DNA of 64,000 nucleotides, taken from positions 15,672 through 79,671 of the forward strand of contig DHXU01000008.1 of NCBI GenBank assembly GCA_002413835.1, given 5' to 3'. The notes beneath the pieces were generated by a model. The model had not been told where the DNA came from. It searched no databases and worked only from the letters and a program-made list of their open reading frames with translations. The DNA comes from Candidatus Saccharibacteria bacterium UBA5148 (GTDB taxonomy: Bacteria > Patescibacteriota > Saccharimonadia > Saccharimonadales > UBA4665). Of this stretch, positions 61,769 to 64,000 are shown one piece after another. The translations under genes and the position numbers were made by a program. Each line of letters starts with the position of its first letter. Within the stretch, counting starts at the first letter, position 1.

Positions 61769-62125
61769 CTAGGAGTCGATGCTGACAAGCTCGATATCGA
61801 ACACCAGGTCAGCGTCGGCCGGGATACCGGATCCGGAGGGAGGTGTCGAACCATAGGCCTGTGTAGCCGGGATAAGCAGGCGGCGGATACCACCAACTTT
61901 CATACCAGGCACGCCATCTGTCCAACCCTTGATAACTTGGTTCAGTCCAAAAGAGATCGGGCGGCCGAAGTCTTTGGAACTCTGGAAGACGGCACCGGTA
62001 GCCGTTACTGCACCGGTGTAATGGGCGGTTATGGTTGCACCGGCCTGTACCTCGTCGCCATCACCGGGGCGGATATCAATCTTCGTCAGCTCATCTACTT
62101 TTGCGATTGGTGTGAAATCATCCAT
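61769..62125 (-). CDS. FKBP-type peptidyl-prolyl isomerase
   Basis: The 118-residue FKBP domain has GDGDEVQAGATITAHYTGA near residue 20, FQSSKDFGRPISFGLNQVI near 47 and the conserved YGSTPPSG...LVFDIELV at the end. There is no signal peptide. ATG 62125 was preferred, with GGAG 7 nt upstream; an in-frame ATG two codons earlier is too close to that site. It lies 43 bp after the membrane-anchored paralogue. Confidence 0.93.
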   Translation of the reverse strand: MDDFTPIAKVDELTKIDIRPGDGDEVQAGATITAHYTGAVTATGAVFQSSKDFGRPISFGLNQVIKGWTDGVPGMKVGGIRRLLIPATQAYGSTPPSGSGIPADADLVFDIELVSIDS

Positions 62126-62168
62126 ATGCATACTCCTTGTTCGTTGTACCTGTTATACGTCTTGCCTC

Positions 62169-62720
62169 TTACTGGGCGACCTTGTGAAGCGTCACGTCAA
62201 ACACCAGGTCTGAATTGGCTGGAATGCCACCCTGGGCCTGGGGACCGTAGGCTTCAGCAGCGGGTATAACCATCCGACGGGTTCCACCTTCTTTCATGCC
62301 GATCATGCCTTTTTGCCAGCCAGGGATGACGCCGCTCAGCTTGGTCGTGAATGGCTGACCGCTATCCAGGGAACTTTGGAAGATAGTGCCGTCCTTGGCG
62401 AGCGCGCCGGTATAGTCGGCTGTAACCGTGTCATTTACAGACGCAATCTCTTTGCCAGTTCCGGGCGTCAAGTCCGTTGTCTGCACCTCGGTTACAGTGG
62501 CGACCGGGGTGAAGCCTTTCAGCTTAGTACCCTGAAGTTTACCGGCCTGCGCCGAGCTTTTGGCCTGCGACGATGCAGCCTGCTCAGCAGCCTTTTTCTG
62601 ATGGTTGTCCTGGACTACCTGCGCGATTACGACTACCGCCAACGAAATTGACGTAACGAAAAACAATATCGCGCCGCTGAGCGCAAATGCGCGGTCACGG
62701 ATTTCTTTACCACTAGCCAC
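62169..62720 (-). CDS. Membrane-anchored FKBP-type peptidyl-prolyl isomerase
   Basis: From GTG 62720 (AGGGGG upstream) the protein has 183 residues: a short charged N-terminus, a transmembrane helix near 15-38, an Ala/Gln/Lys-rich linker, and an FKBP domain (VTADYTGALAKDGTIFQSSLD, then YGPQAQGGIPANSDLVFDV). It is likely to fold exported proteins. A longer frame to 62927 overlaps the ABC transporter gene and is unlikely to be translated. A TACAAT hexamer lies about 45 nt upstream. Confidence 0.9.
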   Translation of the reverse strand: MASGKEIRDRAFALSGAILFFVTSISLAVVVIAQVVQDNHQKKAAEQAASSQAKSSAQAGKLQGTKLKGFTPVATVTEVQTTDLTPGTGKEIASVNDTVTADYTGALAKDGTIFQSSLDSGQPFTTKLSGVIPGWQKGMIGMKEGGTRRMVIPAAEAYGPQAQGGIPANSDLVFDVTLHKVAQ

Positions 62721-62823
62721 AATCTTTCCCCCTGTATTAGTTCCCTTGTTTGCTGGGAATAATTGTACCATACGCAGCATTACTCGAAACATTTCCGGGG
62801 TCCTGTCGCCAACGAATATTGTG

Positions 62824-64000
62824 TTAGCCGCTAATCTCGAATTCTTTGAGCTTCTTTTCTTTGGCCTTACCGAAGCCGTGCTGCTGCAGTTCCAGCAACT
62901 GAGCATAGACGCCGCCCGTCTGTGCAAGTTCGGTCGGCGAACCGGATTCGTCGACCTTGCCGCCGCGCAGCGTCACGATCTGGTCGACGTGCTGGATAGT
63001 GCTGAGCCGGTGCGCAATGATGATGGTTGTGCGGTGCTCCATCAGTCGTTCCAGCGCTTCCTGGACCATCTGTTCACTGCGGCTGTCCAGGCTGCTGGTG
63101 GCTTCATCCAGGATGAGTATCGGCGCATCCTTCAAGATGGCCCGGGCGATGGCGATGCGCTGCTTCTGGCCACCGCTGAGGCGCAGGCCACGCTCACCGA
63201 TCTCGGTGTCATAACCCTTATCCAGTTTCTCTATGAACTGATGCGCATTGGCATCCTTAGCAGCAGCCACGATCTGATCATGCGCCGCAGCCGGATTGCC
63301 GTAAGATATATTCTCAGCAATCGTACCACTGAACAGGGCCGGCTCCTGGAAAACGACCGCCACGGAATCACGCAGACTGGCCTGGGTGACGTTCCGGGTA
63401 TCCTGGCCGTCTATCGAGACTACGCCCGTGTTGGCGCTGTAGAGGCCGAGTAGCAGACTGACAATCGTCGTCTTGCCCTCGCCGCTTTGACCGACCAGCG
63501 CGACCTTACTGTTCGGCTGGACTGAGAAACTAACATTCTTCAGTACCGATACACCAGTCGAGTAAGCAAACGTCACAGCCTCGAAGTCTATAACTCCTTC
63601 GGACACCACGAGCGGCCGGGCCGAGTCGCCGTCTGTACGCTCCAGTGGTTCGTCCATCACCAGGAAGTAATCCTTGCTGTTACTGATAGCCCGCTGCGTC
63701 TGGTCGACCAGGTAACTGATACTGAAGAGCGGGATGCGGATCAGCTGCGTGTACTGGATCAACAGCACCATGGTTGAGACGCTATAGTTGCCGCGGGCTG
63801 TCTGGACGAATATAAAGGCATAGAGGGCGAAGTTGATGACGGCCAGTACGCTACGGCGTACGACGTCCTGCTTGTGCCAGAATTTGCTCTGCGGCCTGGT
63901 CGTGCGGACGACGCGGCGCATAAACCTGTCAAAGTAGCCGAGCTCCAGCTCCTCCCGGACAAAGCTTTTAACGACTTTGATCTGCGCCACGCCCTCGGCG
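62824..64000 (-). CDS. ABC exporter (membrane domain fused to ATPase), C-terminal part
   Basis: The frame enters from the right edge with no start, so at least the first ~200 residues are missing. Visible are the end of a type I exporter membrane domain (IKVVKSFVREE, then two hydrophobic helices) and a full nucleotide-binding domain: Walker A GQSGEGKTT, Q-loop FQEPALFSGTIAENI, signature LSGGQKQR, Walker B ILILDEATSSLD and an H-loop His in IIAHRLS. It probably forms a dimer exporting a lipid, peptide or drug. Confidence 0.94.
   Translation of the reverse strand, partial: AEGVAQIKVVKSFVREELELGYFDRFMRRVVRTTRPQSKFWHKQDVVRRSVLAVINFALYAFIFVQTARGNYSVSTMVLLIQYTQLIRIPLFSISYLVDQTQRAISNSKDYFLVMDEPLERTDGDSARPLVVSEGVIDFEAVTFAYSTGVSVLKNVSFSVQPNSKVALVGQSGEGKTTIVSLLLGLYSANTGVVSIDGQDTRNVTQASLRDSVAVVFQEPALFSGTIAENISYGNPAAAHDQIVAAAKDANAHQFIEKLDKGYDTEIGERGLRLSGGQKQRIAIARAILKDAPILILDEATSSLDSRSEQMVQEALERLMEHRTTIIIAHRLSTIQHVDQIVTLRGGKVDESGSPTELAQTGGVYAQLLELQQHGFGKAKEKKLKEFEISG

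Noticed and set aside
62721..62927. Longer N-terminus for the membrane FKBP
   Set aside because: It overlaps the ABC exporter coding end, and a ribosome-like AGGGGG sits before the GTG at 62720.

Overview
The window looks like a chromosomal segment of a compact, reduced bacterium, most likely a member of the Patescibacteria/CPR, with Candidatus Saccharibacteria (TM7) as the best guess. This is inferred from gene content and style: very tight packing with touching or overlapping stop codons, a two-subunit transketolase, many small membrane-anchored proteins without clear relatives, a GatCAB amidotransferase operon, a WhiB-like protein, and large secreted or envelope proteins. UGA acts as an ordinary stop (for example in rsmD and the recombinase), which argues against the CPR lineages that recode it. 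Most of the DNA appears to be around 50% G+C; the left end and the intein look more A+T rich by eye.

Region 1 (1-2.7 kb) is the end of an integrated mobile element. It holds a partial protein resembling the replication-relaxation family, a promoter embedded in a perfect 34-bp palindrome, a small unknown gene, and a large serine recombinase whose last codons run into the 3' end of a tRNA-Leu(UAG) gene. Region 2 (2.8-25.3 kb) is core chromosome: rsmD, recG, tyrS, a class A penicillin-binding protein, radA, a HExxH membrane protein, clpC under a canonical CIRCE/HrcA operator, nusA, an M1 aminopeptidase, yraN, rnhB and rplS. Region 3 (25.3-39.1 kb) holds a WhiB-like protein, a PilB/GspE-type ATPase, a TrmH-family methyltransferase, a 135-bp inverted-repeat element, a CAP-domain protein, dnaE, two small envelope proteins, and the operon gatC-gatA-unknown-gatB-NUDIX-galU.

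Region 4 (39.2-53.2 kb) starts with a secreted metallophosphoesterase carrying eight fibronectin-III-like repeats and two near-copies of a carbohydrate-binding-like module. Next comes uvrB, interrupted inside its Walker A motif by a 528-residue intein with LAGLIDADG motifs and a helix-turn-helix segment. Unknown proteins, a LOG/SLOG-type protein, a PfkB-family kinase, a class II aldolase and a lipoprotein follow. Region 5 (53.2-58.3 kb) is a carbon-metabolism run (gap, rpiB, rpe-like, transketolase N and C subunits) with a NUDIX hydrolase and pyrophosphatase. Region 6 (58.3-64 kb) carries a glycerophosphodiester phosphodiesterase, a flavin reductase-like protein, thioredoxin reductase, a CYTH protein, a glutaredoxin, two FKBP isomerases and the end of an ABC exporter.

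The sugar-phosphate genes, aldolase, GAPDH and pyrophosphatase fit a fermentative organism moving carbon between pentose phosphates and lower glycolysis. Many genes have a -10 hexamer only 6-9 nt before the start codon and no Shine-Dalgarno sequence, suggesting frequent leaderless transcripts beside SD-led ones. The most notable features are the UvrB intein, the tRNA-embedded recombinase end with its palindromic operator, the 28.0-kb inverted-repeat element, and the WhiB-like protein.
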